In this document: positions 17,323-26,837 of the stretch, one piece after another
Layout of the letters: each line of letters opens with the position of its first letter
Numbering within the stretch: the stretch's first letter is position 1
NCBI GenBank assembly: GCA_018830285.1
Contig: JAHJSB010000002.1
Location: 1 to 64,000 of the forward strand
Direction: 5' to 3'
Source: Alphaproteobacteria bacterium
GTDB lineage: Bacteria; Pseudomonadota; Alphaproteobacteria; Caulobacterales; Hyphomonadaceae
DNA length: 64,000 nucleotides
Notes under the pieces: generated by a model
The model's database searches: none
Told to the model about the DNA's origin: nothing
What the model saw: only the letters and a program-made list of their open reading frames with translations
Translations under genes and position numbers: made by a program

Positions 17323-18354
17323 TCAGGCGACCAGGAAGGCGGCGGCCGATGCGGCATTCATCGGCCGGGCGAAGGCGAAGCCCTGCACATGATCAAAGCC
17401 AAGGCCGCGAAGTTTTACCGCATCATCCTTGTTCTCGACTCCTTCCGCCGTGCTCGTCATGCCCAGGCGGCTCGCCAGAAGCGTGATTGTCGTCAGGATC
17501 GTGTCGATGCGTCTCTGGCCGAGACGGCAGGTCAGGCCATGGTCGATTTTCAGGCTGTCCGCCGGCAGGTCAGCCAGCCACGCAAAGGACGAATGCCCCG
17601 TCCCGAAATCATCGAGCACGAGGCCTGCGCCGACGGCTTTCAGGGCCATGGCACCTGCCAGCGCATTGCTCACATTGCGCAGCGCGGCCTGTTCGGTCAG
17701 TTCGATCCTGAGCGAACCGGGCGGCAGCGTGTATCCATTCATCAGCGCTTCGACCAGGGCAGGCATGGTCCCCCGGGCCAGGTCCCGAGCCGTCAGGTTC
17801 ACATGCATGAACACATCCTCACGGCCGGATTTGTCCCGTAGCATGGCCAGCGTCTCGGCCGACCGGATGAGCATGTTCGACGCGAGTGCCTCGTCCTCGT
17901 AACGGCTTGGGGGCGACGTGCCTTCCGCGCCGTCCCAGCGGGCCAGCGCCTCGAAGCCGGCGATGCGGCCGTCCCGCAAGGAAATGATCGGCTGGTAGAC
18001 AGGCGAAAGATCCGGACCCGGCTTCAGGTCGGACGGATCGATTTCCGGGAAGTCGTCGCCAACCAGCAACATGCCGCGTGCCTCGGATTGTCCGACGAAC
18101 GCCCCGACGAGGTGAACGTCGCGTCCATTCGACAGACGCAAGGCACAACGCACCGGACCATCGCCGGTTCCGAAGGCCTTGCCGAGCCGGCCGCGGCTCA
18201 GGCCTTCCAGCATCTGCTCCAGCGCATCAATCGACCAATCGCCCGACAGGTCGGAAAGGGGTGTCGCCTGAGGCGCCTCGATCAGCAGGCGCTCCGATGG
18301 CGCATGCCAGTACCAGTTGCCATGAGGCTGGGTTGGATTGGATTTGGCCATCAT
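17323..18354 (-). CDS. EAL-domain c-di-GMP phosphodiesterase
   Basis: A 343-residue protein with an N-terminal region of about 110 residues that I do not recognise, then a complete EAL domain. Catalytic elements are all visible: FEALARW (EAL), MHVNLTARDL (Asn), RIELTE (Glu), VLDDFGTGHSS (Asp-Asp), SLKIDH (Lys), TAEGVE (Glu) and VQGFAFARPM (Gln). It should hydrolyse c-di-GMP to pGpG. No GGDEF or membrane segment is present, so the unknown N-terminal part is the likely sensor. It starts seven bases after the acetyltransferase stop without a clear ribosome site, which suggests translational coupling. Two ATG codons in a row could start it. Confidence 0.9.
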   Translation of the reverse strand: MMAKSNPTQPHGNWYWHAPSERLLIEAPQATPLSDLSGDWSIDALEQMLEGLSRGRLGKAFGTGDGPVRCALRLSNGRDVHLVGAFVGQSEARGMLLVGDDFPEIDPSDLKPGPDLSPVYQPIISLRDGRIAGFEALARWDGAEGTSPPSRYEDEALASNMLIRSAETLAMLRDKSGREDVFMHVNLTARDLARGTMPALVEALMNGYTLPPGSLRIELTEQAALRNVSNALAGAMALKAVGAGLVLDDFGTGHSSFAWLADLPADSLKIDHGLTCRLGQRRIDTILTTITLLASRLGMTSTAEGVENKDDAVKLRGLGFDHVQGFAFARPMNAASAAAFLVA

Positions 18355-18361
18355 CTTGAAT

Positions 18362-18931
18362 CTAACTGCGTTTCGATTGCCTGACGAGACCGAAAAGGAC
18401 GTGGTCACGCCGCTCGCCTGCAATCTCGAGATAGGCCCGGGCATAGCCTTCTTCCTCGAAGCCCGCAGCTTCGAGGACTTTGCGCGACCGGTTGTTCTCG
18501 GCCAGCGTGCCAGCTTCGATCCGCCAGAGATGCAGATGCGCAAAAGCCCAGTCGCACACCGCGATCACGCTTTCCCGCATATAGCCCTTCCCTTCAAAGT
18601 CCGCTCCCAGCCAGTAACCGAGACTTGCGCTGGAAGCAGGCCAGTTGCGCACATGTGTCAGAGAGGCGCCGCCAATGAGGGTATTATCCGAAATGTTGCG
18701 GATCAGGAAGACATAGGCCTGTCCCGCCTTCCAGGCCGCCGTCCAGACTTTCAGGCGCCGTGCCCAGTCGGCTTTCGAGTGGGCGTCGCCCGGCCAGAGC
18801 GGTTCCCAGGGCTCGAGGTGCTCCCGGTTGGCAGAACGCAACGCCGCCCAGTCGTCATAGTCGGCCTTGTGGGGCGGTATGAGGACCACGCGTTCAGCCG
18901 TGATCAAAGTATCGCGCTGCAGGACGGCCAT
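18362..18931 (-). CDS. RimJ/RimL-type GNAT N-acetyltransferase
   Basis: A 189-residue GNAT-fold enzyme. Markers of the RimJ group are RVVLIPPHKADYDDWAALR at the start, SLGYWLGADFEGKGYMRESV (acetyl-CoA loop region) and NNRSRKVLEAAGFEEEGYAR. It would acetylate an N-terminal amine, possibly of ribosomal protein S5, but substrate specificity cannot be read from sequence. Its ATG overlaps the thrC stop codon (TGATG), so it is the next gene in that transcript; the EAL gene follows. Confidence 0.9.
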   Translation of the reverse strand: MAVLQRDTLITAERVVLIPPHKADYDDWAALRSANREHLEPWEPLWPGDAHSKADWARRLKVWTAAWKAGQAYVFLIRNISDNTLIGGASLTHVRNWPASSASLGYWLGADFEGKGYMRESVIAVCDWAFAHLHLWRIEAGTLAENNRSRKVLEAAGFEEEGYARAYLEIAGERRDHVLFGLVRQSKRS

Positions 18932-20316
18932 CAGGGGGCCGCTTGTATCTTGGCTTCAATCACGCTGCGCACGGCCGCCACGTCTGCGGGAAGGCGGTCG
19001 AACACTTCGCCACGCGCCAGAAGCGAGCCGCAACGATGCGGCAGGGGGGCTTCGAGGCCGGTGGCCTCTTTCACAGTCTCCGGGAACTTCGCAGCGGCGG
19101 CTGTCGCCAGCACCACGGTCACCACGTCGGTGCGCGGCGACTGGCGCGCTTCGAATGTGCCGACAGCGGTGTGCGGACAGATCAGCCAGCCGGTTTCGGA
19201 TTCGAATGTCGCCATTTCGGCCAGCGTGTCTGTATTGTTGACGGCTGACGCCGTGATGCCGACGCAGCCGAGCCGGTTCCTGGCGACGTCAGGCAGCGCG
19301 GCTTCTCCCGCCTGTTTGTATCGATCATAGACACCGCGCACGGCGTCGCCGTCGCGACCCGTGGCTTCATACAGCAGCCGCTCGAAATTGCTGGGAACGG
19401 AAATGTCCATGGCCGGGCTCGGCGTCGCGACGGCCGCGGCACGCGACATGATTCCTGTTTTGAAGAGACGCGCCAGCGCGTCATTCTCGTTGACGGCGCA
19501 GGCGATCTCGAAACCGCCGGTCATCAGCCCGCAGCGGGCCGCAACATAGCCGGCAAGCGCATCGCCCATGTTCCCGCTCGGCACGACGAAGCGGATCTTT
19601 CCGCCGAGGGCTGCCTGCGCGGTAGCATAATAGACCGACTGCGCCGCGATGCGCGCCCAGTTGATCGAGTTCACACCGGAAAGACCGACGCCATCGGCAA
19701 AGGCCTTGTCGGCGAACAGGGATTTCACGATCGCCTGGCAGTCATCGAAATCGCCATCAAGAGCGAGGTTGGTGACATTCGCAGCGCCCGTCGTGGTCAT
19801 GAACAGGCGCTGCACGGGCGAGATGCGCTCGTGCGGGTGGAGAATGAACAGGTCGGCATGCTTCGCCCCGGCAAACGCCGCCGCGGCTGCGCCGCCCGTG
19901 TCACCGGACGTGGCGCAGACGATGGACAGGCGCTTGCCCGTCTTGCCGAGCATATAGTCATAGAGCTGGGCGATGATCTGCATCGCCACGTCCTTGAAGG
20001 CCAGCGTCGGGCCGTGATGCAGTTCCATCAGCCAGAGGCCGGGTCCGGCCTGTGTCAGCGGCGCGACCGAATGGTGGGCAAAGCTCGCATAGGCGCGTTC
20101 GCACATGGCCAGCATGTCGGCCTCGGGAATGGCATCGCCTGCAAAGGCCGACAGGATGCGCGCGGCGACCTGCGCATAAGGCTCATCGGGCCTTGGCGGC
20201 GCTATCTGGGGATAGGTCTCGGGCACATAGAGACCACCATCCGGTGCCAGACCCGCGAGGCAGGCGCCAATGAAGTCTACCGGTGCGGCCTGTCCGCGTG
20301 TCGAGACATATTTCAC
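18931..20316 (-). CDS. thrC: threonine synthase
   Basis: A 461-residue PLP enzyme of threonine biosynthesis that converts O-phosphohomoserine to threonine. N-terminal KYVSTRGQ is typical. The PLP lysine is Lys108 in HGPTLAFKDV, and ATSGDTGGAAAAAF is the phosphate-binding loop. The length fits the class of bacterial/fungal long threonine synthases. Translation starts at GTG, supported by AAAGGGAG six bases upstream and by the 4-nt overlap (GTGA) with the surf1 stop. Placement after surf1 is a common alphaproteobacterial arrangement; a second-position gene here ties amino-acid synthesis to the oxidase transcript. Confidence 0.95.
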   Translation of the reverse strand: MKYVSTRGQAAPVDFIGACLAGLAPDGGLYVPETYPQIAPPRPDEPYAQVAARILSAFAGDAIPEADMLAMCERAYASFAHHSVAPLTQAGPGLWLMELHHGPTLAFKDVAMQIIAQLYDYMLGKTGKRLSIVCATSGDTGGAAAAAFAGAKHADLFILHPHERISPVQRLFMTTTGAANVTNLALDGDFDDCQAIVKSLFADKAFADGVGLSGVNSINWARIAAQSVYYATAQAALGGKIRFVVPSGNMGDALAGYVAARCGLMTGGFEIACAVNENDALARLFKTGIMSRAAAVATPSPAMDISVPSNFERLLYEATGRDGDAVRGVYDRYKQAGEAALPDVARNRLGCVGITASAVNNTDTLAEMATFESETGWLICPHTAVGTFEARQSPRTDVVTVVLATAAAAKFPETVKEATGLEAPLPHRCGSLLARGEVFDRLPADVAAVRSVIEAKIQAAP

Positions 20317-21005
20317 GCATCGCTCCCTTTGCGCAGCCGCAGACGGCCCTTCTGATAATGGAAGGCGAGATACACGCCGAGCAACGCCATGGCGAGCCCC
20401 CACCAGGTGATCGCATAACCAAAATGACGCTGCGGCGGCAGTTTGAAGTCGGCGCGGACACGCGCGAAAGGATTATCGCCAACCATGGTGCGGCCGTTTT
20501 CGCTGAGCTGGATCGTGTCGGGCTCGAACACGCGGCCATGCACACGGCTGGCCTCGCCTGCTGGCAGGACCTTCGCGAGAACATCGGGATCCAGTGTGTA
20601 GAAGATACCTGTTTCCGGGCTGTCGGTGCCGCTGAAGGCATTGCGGCCGCGCGGCACCTGGTAAAGACCGCGCGCGGCAAAGCGCAGGCCGGCACCGCAT
20701 TCCGGGCCCTGGCAGGGCTGTGGCGGCTCGACCTGGTAGATCACCTCAGTCGGTGTGAAGACGACCTCCTCGCCCGTGTCGATGGCAACCACCCGCCGCC
20801 ATGCTGCGGCGGCGTCGATATAGGAATAGACCATGGCCTCGCTGCCCGGCACGACCGCTCCATCGATCACGGTCCATTCGGGTTCGGACTTGTCCAGCGC
20901 CATTTTCTCGAGGAAGCGGCCATACTGCCAGTTGCCCAGCCAGACCAGCAGCACGAGGCTGAGCACGGTGAACAGTGTCAGCACGGGCATCGGACGAAAC
21001 GACAT
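20313..21005 (-). CDS. surf1: SURF1-family cytochrome oxidase assembly protein
   Basis: A 230-residue inner-membrane protein with the SURF1 plan: an N-terminal helix with LSLVLLVWLGNWQYGRFLEKMAL, a periplasmic domain and a second helix near the C-terminus (FGYAITWWGLAMALLGVYLAF). It helps insert heme a into subunit I of the aa3 oxidase. A Cys pair in the middle (PPQPCQGPECGAGL) is in the exported part. The gene follows coxC after a probable terminator and overlaps thrC by four bases. Confidence 0.93.
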   Translation of the reverse strand: MSFRPMPVLTLFTVLSLVLLVWLGNWQYGRFLEKMALDKSEPEWTVIDGAVVPGSEAMVYSYIDAAAAWRRVVAIDTGEEVVFTPTEVIYQVEPPQPCQGPECGAGLRFAARGLYQVPRGRNAFSGTDSPETGIFYTLDPDVLAKVLPAGEASRVHGRVFEPDTIQLSENGRTMVGDNPFARVRADFKLPPQRHFGYAITWWGLAMALLGVYLAFHYQKGRLRLRKGSDA

Positions 21006-21021
21006 GGGGCAGGCCTCTTAA

Positions 21022-21061
21022 GAAAAAGGCCCGCCGGGCGGTTGGACGCGCCGGCGGGCCT
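21022..21061 (-). terminator. intrinsic terminator between coxC and surf1
   Basis: AGGCCCGCCGG and CCGGCGGGCCT form a strong hairpin. On the minus strand it is followed by TTTTTCTT. It lies 30 nt after the coxC stop, so surf1-thrC may be partly expressed by read-through or by a separate promoter. Confidence 0.8.
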
Positions 21062-21090
21062 GGGATCGGGTCAGGTTCGCGTGAAGGCGC

Positions 21091-21969
21091 TTACTTGCCG
21101 CCTTCCATAATCAGGTAGGGTGCAACATACACGAACGCGAAAAGGAACAACCACACGACATCGACGAAGTGCCAGTACCAGGCGGCAAACTCGAAGCCGA
21201 GGTGATGCTTCGGTGTCATGCCGCCCATCATCAGGCGCATCAGGCAGATGGCGAGGAAGATAGTGCCGATGACGACGTGTGCGCCGTGGAAGCCGGTGGC
21301 CATGAAGAAGGCCGAACCATAGAGCGTACCGTCATAGGTGAATCCGGCATGGCTGTATTCAATCACCTGAAGCGCGGTGAAGCCCATGCCGAGAAGAATG
21401 GTCAGCAGCAGGCCGAGCTTGGCACCGGACCGGTCATTGTGCTGCAGCGCGTGGTGCGCCCAAGTCACCGTAGTGCCTGACAGGAGCAGGACCAGCGTGT
21501 TGATCAGCGGAAGGTGGAAAGGGTCAAACGTCTCGACACCGACCGGCGGCCATTCCTTGAAGCGCGACAGTGCATCGGCATAGAGCGGGTTGGTTGCGTC
21601 CCAAGTGCTGCCGGTACGTGCCGATTCGAAGATCGTGAACTCAAAGAAGCCCCAGAACCAGGCGACGAAGAACATGACTTCCGAGGCGATGAACAGGATC
21701 ATGCCGTAGCGCAGGCCAATGCTGACAACCGGCGTATGGTCCCCGAGAGCGCCTTCCTTGGCGACTTCGCGCCACCAGCCGATCATCACATAGGCGACCA
21801 TGGCAAAGCCGAGAGCCATCAGCCACATGGTGCCTTTTTCGAGGCCGAACAGGCCCTTCATATAGGTCACGCCGCCGACGGCAAGGACCAGCACGGCGAG
21901 CGAGCCGAGCAGCGGCCAGGGCGAGGGATTTACGAGGTGGTAGTCGTGTTTGACGTCGCCGCTGGACAT
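21091..21969 (-). CDS. coxC: cytochrome c oxidase subunit III
   Basis: A 292-residue inner-membrane subunit with seven expected helices. Family markers are HDYHLVNPSPWPLLGS at the N-terminus, SEVMFFVAWFWGFFE (with the conserved Glu of helix III), SGTTVTWAHHAL, and GFHGAHVVIGTIFLAI. The C-terminus WYWHFVDVVWLFLFAFVY is classical. Subunit III stabilises the aa3 oxidase and its proton uptake. It is separated from ctaG by 77 nt and followed by a terminator. Confidence 0.97.
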   Translation of the reverse strand: MSSGDVKHDYHLVNPSPWPLLGSLAVLVLAVGGVTYMKGLFGLEKGTMWLMALGFAMVAYVMIGWWREVAKEGALGDHTPVVSIGLRYGMILFIASEVMFFVAWFWGFFEFTIFESARTGSTWDATNPLYADALSRFKEWPPVGVETFDPFHLPLINTLVLLLSGTTVTWAHHALQHNDRSGAKLGLLLTILLGMGFTALQVIEYSHAGFTYDGTLYGSAFFMATGFHGAHVVIGTIFLAICLMRLMMGGMTPKHHLGFEFAAWYWHFVDVVWLFLFAFVYVAPYLIMEGGK

Positions 21970-22046
21970 GGCTTGGAAAACCCCTTGAAATTATCACGTA
22001 TAGCTTTGCGCTGTTTAGCCCGCTCCGCGCCAAAAACGCAACTGGT

Positions 22047-22625
22047 TCAGCCCGGGCTGGCTGAATTCGCCGCACCCCGGGCTTCCTGCTTGAGTGGCCC
22101 TTTATAGGCCGTGCTGTCGAAAAACGTGTAGCTGAGCGTGATCGTCTCGAGTCGCCCGGCCACGTGATCCTCGATCATGTCTGGGGAAATGAAGTAGACG
22201 ACCGGCAGCTTCTTCGATTCGCCAGGCGCGATCACACGCTCCTCGAAGCAGAAACACTCCAGCTTGTAGAAATAGGGTCCCGCAAAATGCGGCGTCACAT
22301 TATAGCTCGCGATGACGCGAATCGGTTCGCTCGTGGGGTTCTCGACCTCGAAGAAGGCGAGCCCGTGTTGCCCTATTTTCACCGTCTGCTCACGCTGCAA
22401 GGGTCGAAATATCAGCGCCGTATCAGCCACGTTCGCATCGAAGCGCATGGTGACCTCCTGATCGAGGATTTCCTTGGGCGCACGCGTTGCGATCCGGGTC
22501 GTGCCGCCAAAGCCGGTGACCTGACAAAAACTCTTGTAGAGCGGCTCAGCCATGAAGGCGAGGCCGAGCATGCCGGTGAAGACGCCTGCCGAAATGAGAC
22601 CAATGGTGCGGTTGGACAGTTTCAT
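22047..22625 (-). CDS. ctaG: cytochrome c oxidase assembly protein CtaG/Cox11
   Basis: A 192-residue membrane-anchored periplasmic protein that delivers copper to the CuB site of subunit I. One N-terminal helix is followed by the Cox11 domain with PLYKSFCQVTGFGG, ASYNVTPHFAGPYFYKLECFCFEE (copper-binding CxC, LECFCF) and PVVYFISPDM. Both copper ligands and the membrane-proximal Cys are present, so it looks functional. Its ATG overlaps the stop of the preceding small gene by four bases (ATGA). Confidence 0.96.
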   Translation of the reverse strand: MKLSNRTIGLISAGVFTGMLGLAFMAEPLYKSFCQVTGFGGTTRIATRAPKEILDQEVTMRFDANVADTALIFRPLQREQTVKIGQHGLAFFEVENPTSEPIRVIASYNVTPHFAGPYFYKLECFCFEERVIAPGESKKLPVVYFISPDMIEDHVAGRLETITLSYTFFDSTAYKGPLKQEARGAANSASPG

Positions 22626-22930
22626 TCCGGCACCTCGTCGGGCGCCAGTCCCGCTGGCGGAGCGGCCTGCTCCTCGCTCATGCCCGGCGGCAGCGCTGGC
22701 GCTTCGCCGACTGGCGTGCGGCTGTCACTATTGCTGTAATAGAATCCTGCGCCCTCGCTGAGATCGGTATTCGACAGACGGATGATGGTCGTCACGGCAA
22801 CAAGCACCACGAAGCCGAACAGGGCCAGGCCAAGCCAGACATTGCGCTTCTTGCGGGCGGCAATCGCTTCCGGCGCCATGTGCGGCGCATCCACGAACTC
22901 GCCGGCGTACGGTTCTTTCTCGTCAGTCAT
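22622..22930 (-). CDS. CoxF-like small membrane protein of the cox operon
   Basis: A 102-residue protein with one transmembrane helix (NVWLGLALFGFVVLVAVTTI), a short N-terminal cytoplasmic part rich in acidic residues, and a Pro/Ala/Glu-rich C-terminal tail. Its position between ctaB and ctaG matches the coxF gene of alphaproteobacterial cox operons. CoxF has no established role, though assembly is presumed. Its ATG starts directly after the ctaB stop (TAGATG). Confidence 0.8.
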   Translation of the reverse strand: MTDEKEPYAGEFVDAPHMAPEAIAARKKRNVWLGLALFGFVVLVAVTTIIRLSNTDLSEGAGFYYSNSDSRTPVGEAPALPPGMSEEQAAPPAGLAPDEVPE

Positions 22931-23884
22931 CTAGAAACCCTTCACAGCGAAATAAAGGCCGGTCGCATGCTCGATGATCAATGCGGCAAACACGATGAAC
23001 AGGTAGAGGATCGAAAACAGGAACATCGAGCGCGCCAGTTTCTTCTCGGCCGCCGTGCAATCGGCATCCCCGGCTTTCGACAGGAAAACCCGCACGGCAT
23101 AGGTCATGAAGACCGCGCCCAGCGCCCCTGCCGTGACCGCATATATCCACCCGCCGAGACCGGTCAGGGCAGGCGTCAGCGCCAGCGGAACCAGGACGAT
23201 CGTATAGAGCAGCATCTGCAGGCGGGTCGCCTTGGCGCCATGCGTGACGGGCAGCATGGGCACGCCCGCCTTCTCGTATTCACCATGCGCCAGCAGGCTG
23301 AGCGCCCAGAAGTGCGGCGGCGTCCAGAAAAAGATGATGGCAAACAGGATCCACGCATCGAGCGGCGTGTTGCCGGTGACAGCGGCCCAGCCAATGACCG
23401 GCGGGAACGCCCCTGCCCCACCGCCAATGACAATGTTCTGCGGCGTCGAGCGCTTCAGCCACATCGTGTAGATGACGCCATAGTAGAAAATGGAAAACGC
23501 GAGCAGCGCGGCCGCCAGCCAGTTGGACGCCAGCCACATCAGCATGACCGAGACGCCCGACATGATGAGGCCCATGGCGAGGGCTTCCTCGCGCGGCACC
23601 GCGCCGGACGGGATCGGGCGCGTGGACGTGCGCGTCATGATCGCGTCTATGTCGGAGTCGAACCACATGTTGATCGCGCCAGCCGCTCCCGAGCCAAGAG
23701 CCACAGCCAGCAGCGCGATGGCGCCCATCAGCGGGTTGATTGGCGTCTGCGTGACGCTGGCGGCAGCGATAAGGCCCGCCGCAGCCGTGAAGACAACCAG
23801 CATCATGATGCGCGGTTTCATCAGGTTCACATAGTCGCTCGCCGTGGCGTAGCGCTTTGCGGGAGTGGCGGGGGCGTCGGTCAT
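22931..23884 (-). CDS. ctaB: protoheme IX farnesyltransferase (heme O synthase)
   Basis: A 317-residue UbiA-superfamily membrane enzyme that attaches a farnesyl group to heme b to make heme O, the precursor of heme A. The polyprenyl-diphosphate/Mg site is NMWFDSDIDAIMTRTSTRP; the second acidic site and helix follow at HPHFWALSLL-like (PPHFWALSLLAHGEYEKAGVPM). About nine helices. I chose the ATG starting MTDAPATPAK; another ATG lies seven codons earlier. Gene order coxA-ctaB-coxF-ctaG-coxC is the standard assembly cluster. Confidence 0.95.
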   Translation of the reverse strand: MTDAPATPAKRYATASDYVNLMKPRIMMLVVFTAAAGLIAAASVTQTPINPLMGAIALLAVALGSGAAGAINMWFDSDIDAIMTRTSTRPIPSGAVPREEALAMGLIMSGVSVMLMWLASNWLAAALLAFSIFYYGVIYTMWLKRSTPQNIVIGGGAGAFPPVIGWAAVTGNTPLDAWILFAIIFFWTPPHFWALSLLAHGEYEKAGVPMLPVTHGAKATRLQMLLYTIVLVPLALTPALTGLGGWIYAVTAGALGAVFMTYAVRVFLSKAGDADCTAAEKKLARSMFLFSILYLFIVFAALIIEHATGLYFAVKGF

Positions 23885-23999
23885 GGTCAGAGCCTTATGG
23901 GGCATTCAAGCGAAACGGCCCATACGCCTTTTCAGCGCAGGGCCGCCCGATTTTCGTATCCGTGTGCGGGCCCCGACAAGGGGCCGGCACCGCAAGCGT

Positions 24000-25682
24000 C
24001 TAGTGGCCACCCTTGTTCGTGACGTGCGGCAACTCGTTATACTGGTGGAATGGTGGCGGCGAAGGCAGCGTCCATTCCAGCGTCGTTGCGCCCTCGCCCC
24101 ATGGATTGGCAACACCCTTGCGACGGCGGATCATCGCTTCGGCAAGGCCGATGAAGAAGACGAGCGTGGCAGCGAGCGTGATCGCATAGCCGAACGATGA
24201 CACGAGGTGCCAGGTGTGGAAGCCGTCCGCGTAATCGATGTAGCGGCGCGGCATGCCCTGCAGGCCGAGGAAGTGCTGCGGGAAGAACAGGACGTTCGAC
24301 CCCACGAACATCAGCCAGAAATGCAGGCCGCCGATCATGCCATTGTACTTGATGCCGAACATCTTCTCGAACCAGTAATACCAGCCCGCGAACAGGCCGA
24401 ACACGGCGCCGAGCGACAGCACATAGTGGAAGTGTGCCACGACATAATAGGTGTCGTGCAGGGCATGGTCGATGCCGGCATTGGCCAGCACCACGCCCGT
24501 CACACCGCCGACGGTGAACAGGAAGATGAAGCCGATGGCCCAAAGCATTGGAACCTTGAAGTCGATCGAACCGCCCCACATCGTCGCGATCCACGAGAAG
24601 ATCTTGATACCCGTAGGCACCGCGATGACCATGGTGGCAGCGATGAAGTAGGCTTTGAGGTCAACGTTCATGCCGACCGTGTACATGTGGTGTGCCCACA
24701 CGACGAAGCCGATGACACCGATCGAGACCATCGCATAGGCCATGCCGAGATAGCCAAAGATCGGCTTCTTCGAGAAGGTCGAGACGATATGGCTGACGAT
24801 CCCGAAGGCCGGCAGGATCATGATGTAGACTTCCGGGTGACCGAAGAACCAGAACAGGTGCTGGAACATGACCGGGTCGCCGCCACCTGCCGGGTTGAAG
24901 AATTGCGACCCGAAATTGCGGTCGGTCAACAGCATGGTCAGCGCGCCGGCCAGGACAGGCAGCGACAGGAGCAGCAGGACGGCCGTGACGAGGACGCCCC
25001 AGGCGAACAGCGGCATCTTGTGCATGGTCATGCCAGGCGCGCGCATGTTCAGGATGGTCACGATGAAGTTGATGGCGCCGAGAATGGACGCAATGCCGGC
25101 CGTGTGCAGCGACAGGATCAGCAGGTCCATGGCCGGACCGGGGTGGCCCGTTGTCGAGGAAAGCGGAGGATACAGAACCCAGCCGCCGCCGAAACCGTTA
25201 CCGGCCGAGTTGCCCGGAACAGTCATCGAGATACAGGCGAGCACAAAACCGGCAACCGTCAGCCAGAACGAGATATTGTTCATGCGTGGGAAGGCCATGT
25301 CCGGCGCGCCGATCATCAGCGGCACCATCCAGTTGCCGAACCCGCCAATCAGCGCCGGCATGACCATGAAGAAGATCATGATCAGGCCGTGATAGGTGAT
25401 CACGGTATTGTAGAAATGCTTGGCATGCGTGATGGCCGCATCGCCCTGCACGCCCTGGAAGTGCTCGACGATCCAGAGCATTGGACCGATGCCCGGCTCA
25501 GCCAGTTCCCAGCGGATCAGGCCCGACAGCGTGTAGCCGACGATACCGGCAAACAGCGAGAATATCAGATAAAGTGTACCGATGTCCTTGTGGTTCGTCG
25601 ACAGGAACCAGCGCCTGAAAAAGCCTGGCTTGTGATCGTGCGCATCGTCGTGATGGTCGAGGGCGATTTCATCCATTGGCAT
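24000..25682 (-). CDS. coxA: cytochrome c oxidase subunit I (aa3 type)
   Basis: A 560-residue catalytic subunit of the terminal heme-copper oxidase. It has twelve expected helices with the CuB/heme ligands: [15 protein letters not shown] (low-spin heme His), [14 protein letters not shown] (CuB His and Tyr crosslink), [11 protein letters not shown] (two CuB His) and [16 protein letters not shown] (heme His pair). It reduces oxygen to water and pumps protons; the ExxH-type D-channel region is consistent with the A family. It is preceded closely by coxB (25 nt gap) in the same transcript. Confidence 0.97.
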   Translation of the reverse strand: MPMDEIALDHHDDAHDHKPGFFRRWFLSTNHKDIGTLYLIFSLFAGIVGYTLSGLIRWELAEPGIGPMLWIVEHFQGVQGDAAITHAKHFYNTVITYHGLIMIFFMVMPALIGGFGNWMVPLMIGAPDMAFPRMNNISFWLTVAGFVLACISMTVPGNSAGNGFGGGWVLYPPLSSTTGHPGPAMDLLILSLHTAGIASILGAINFIVTILNMRAPGMTMHKMPLFAWGVLVTAVLLLLSLPVLAGALTMLLTDRNFGSQFFNPAGGGDPVMFQHLFWFFGHPEVYIMILPAFGIVSHIVSTFSKKPIFGYLGMAYAMVSIGVIGFVVWAHHMYTVGMNVDLKAYFIAATMVIAVPTGIKIFSWIATMWGGSIDFKVPMLWAIGFIFLFTVGGVTGVVLANAGIDHALHDTYYVVAHFHYVLSLGAVFGLFAGWYYWFEKMFGIKYNGMIGGLHFWLMFVGSNVLFFPQHFLGLQGMPRRYIDYADGFHTWHLVSSFGYAITLAATLVFFIGLAEAMIRRRKGVANPWGEGATTLEWTLPSPPPFHQYNELPHVTNKGGH

Positions 25683-25707
25683 GGCGGATCTACTCTTCTC
25701 TCAAAGC

Positions 25708-26682
25708 TTAGTGGTTAGCGGCGAGCTGGGTGCTCGGCTCAAGGGCGGCCATGGTCCGTACGGACGCGGCGGCGGCGTCATAGTCGCCGGCCAGCATCAG
25801 TTGGGCCCAGGCATCGAACTGGTCCTGAGGCACGACACGCACCTCGATCGGCATGTAGGCATGATCAACACCGCAAAGTTCCGAACACTGGCCGTAATAG
25901 ACGCCCGGTTCGTCGACCAGGAACCAGCCTTCGTTGAGGCGGCCCGGCACGGCATCTGTCTTCACGCCGAAGGCAGGCACGGTCCATGAATGGATCACGT
26001 CGGCAGCGGCCGTGTAATAGCGGACATAGCGCCCTGCCGGGATGACCATCGGATAGTCGACGGCCAGATTGCGCGGACGCACGTCCGAATCGGCCGGATC
26101 GGCAGCCGTGCCTTTGTGGATTCCGTTGGACACGAATTCCAGCGCAAATCCGTCGGCATCGACAATGTCAGGATAGGAATAGGTCCAGTTCCACTGGTTG
26201 CCCTGCGCCTTGACGTTGACGAAGCCCTTGGCCGCAGCATCCGGGAAATAGTTCTTCGTGTAGCGCTCATATTCGGCCGATTTGCCGTCGGCCAGAAGGG
26301 CGGCTGATTCGGTCTGGATCTTCTCGAGGTTCGGCACCACGTCCTGATAGTAGAGGTTCGGGAACGACAGCCCGGCAATCGCGACCAGGATCAGCGCCGG
26401 AACGACCGTCCAGATCACTTCGATCAGCGAGTTGTGGCTGAACTTGCGCGACACCGGATTGGCCTTGCGATTGTAGCGCACCATGACCCAGACCAGCAGC
26501 AGTGACACGAAAATCGTGATCGCCGTGATGATCCACATGACATAGTCATCGTGGAAGAAGTGAATGCGCTCGGCAATGCGCGTTGCAGCAGGCTGGAAGC
26601 CGAGCGCCCCGTCGACGGGGGTGGCAGCGAAGGCCGGTGCAGCCAGTATTGAAGCGCACAAGGCGGCAAAGAAGTGTCGCAC
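25708..26682 (-). CDS. coxB: cytochrome c oxidase subunit II
   Basis: A 324-residue precursor: signal peptide VRHFFAALCASILAAPAFAA, two membrane helices (about 45-70 and 90-115), and a periplasmic cupredoxin domain. The CuA ligand loop YGQCSELCGVDHAYMPIEV contains both Cys, the Glu carbonyl site, His and Met; the distal His is in DVIHSWTVPAF. It accepts electrons from cytochrome c. I chose a GTG start preceded by GAGGA; a longer upstream frame lacks a signal peptide. First gene of the cox operon; transcription diverges from the TPR gene. Confidence 0.96.
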   Translation of the reverse strand: MRHFFAALCASILAAPAFAATPVDGALGFQPAATRIAERIHFFHDDYVMWIITAITIFVSLLLVWVMVRYNRKANPVSRKFSHNSLIEVIWTVVPALILVAIAGLSFPNLYYQDVVPNLEKIQTESAALLADGKSAEYERYTKNYFPDAAAKGFVNVKAQGNQWNWTYSYPDIVDADGFALEFVSNGIHKGTAADPADSDVRPRNLAVDYPMVIPAGRYVRYYTAAADVIHSWTVPAFGVKTDAVPGRLNEGWFLVDEPGVYYGQCSELCGVDHAYMPIEVRVVPQDQFDAWAQLMLAGDYDAAAASVRTMAALEPSTQLAANH

Positions 26683-26837
26683 GAAGGAATCCTCGTCTCG
26701 TTGGAATTGCTCCGCTGTATCTATATCAGACCGCCCCGGCAACCCAGCAGTTTTGACGCTCAATATTGTCGCAGGCGCTCGCGGCTGGGGGGATTTCGTG
26801 CTATTCTGGCAAAAAGTAAAAGAACAGGGAGACGACA

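Noticed and set aside
24207-25718. A 503-residue open frame on the plus strand
   Set aside because: It is antisense to coxA, full of His/Asp/Arg/Gln runs and has no domain. The real gene in the other strand explains the open frame.
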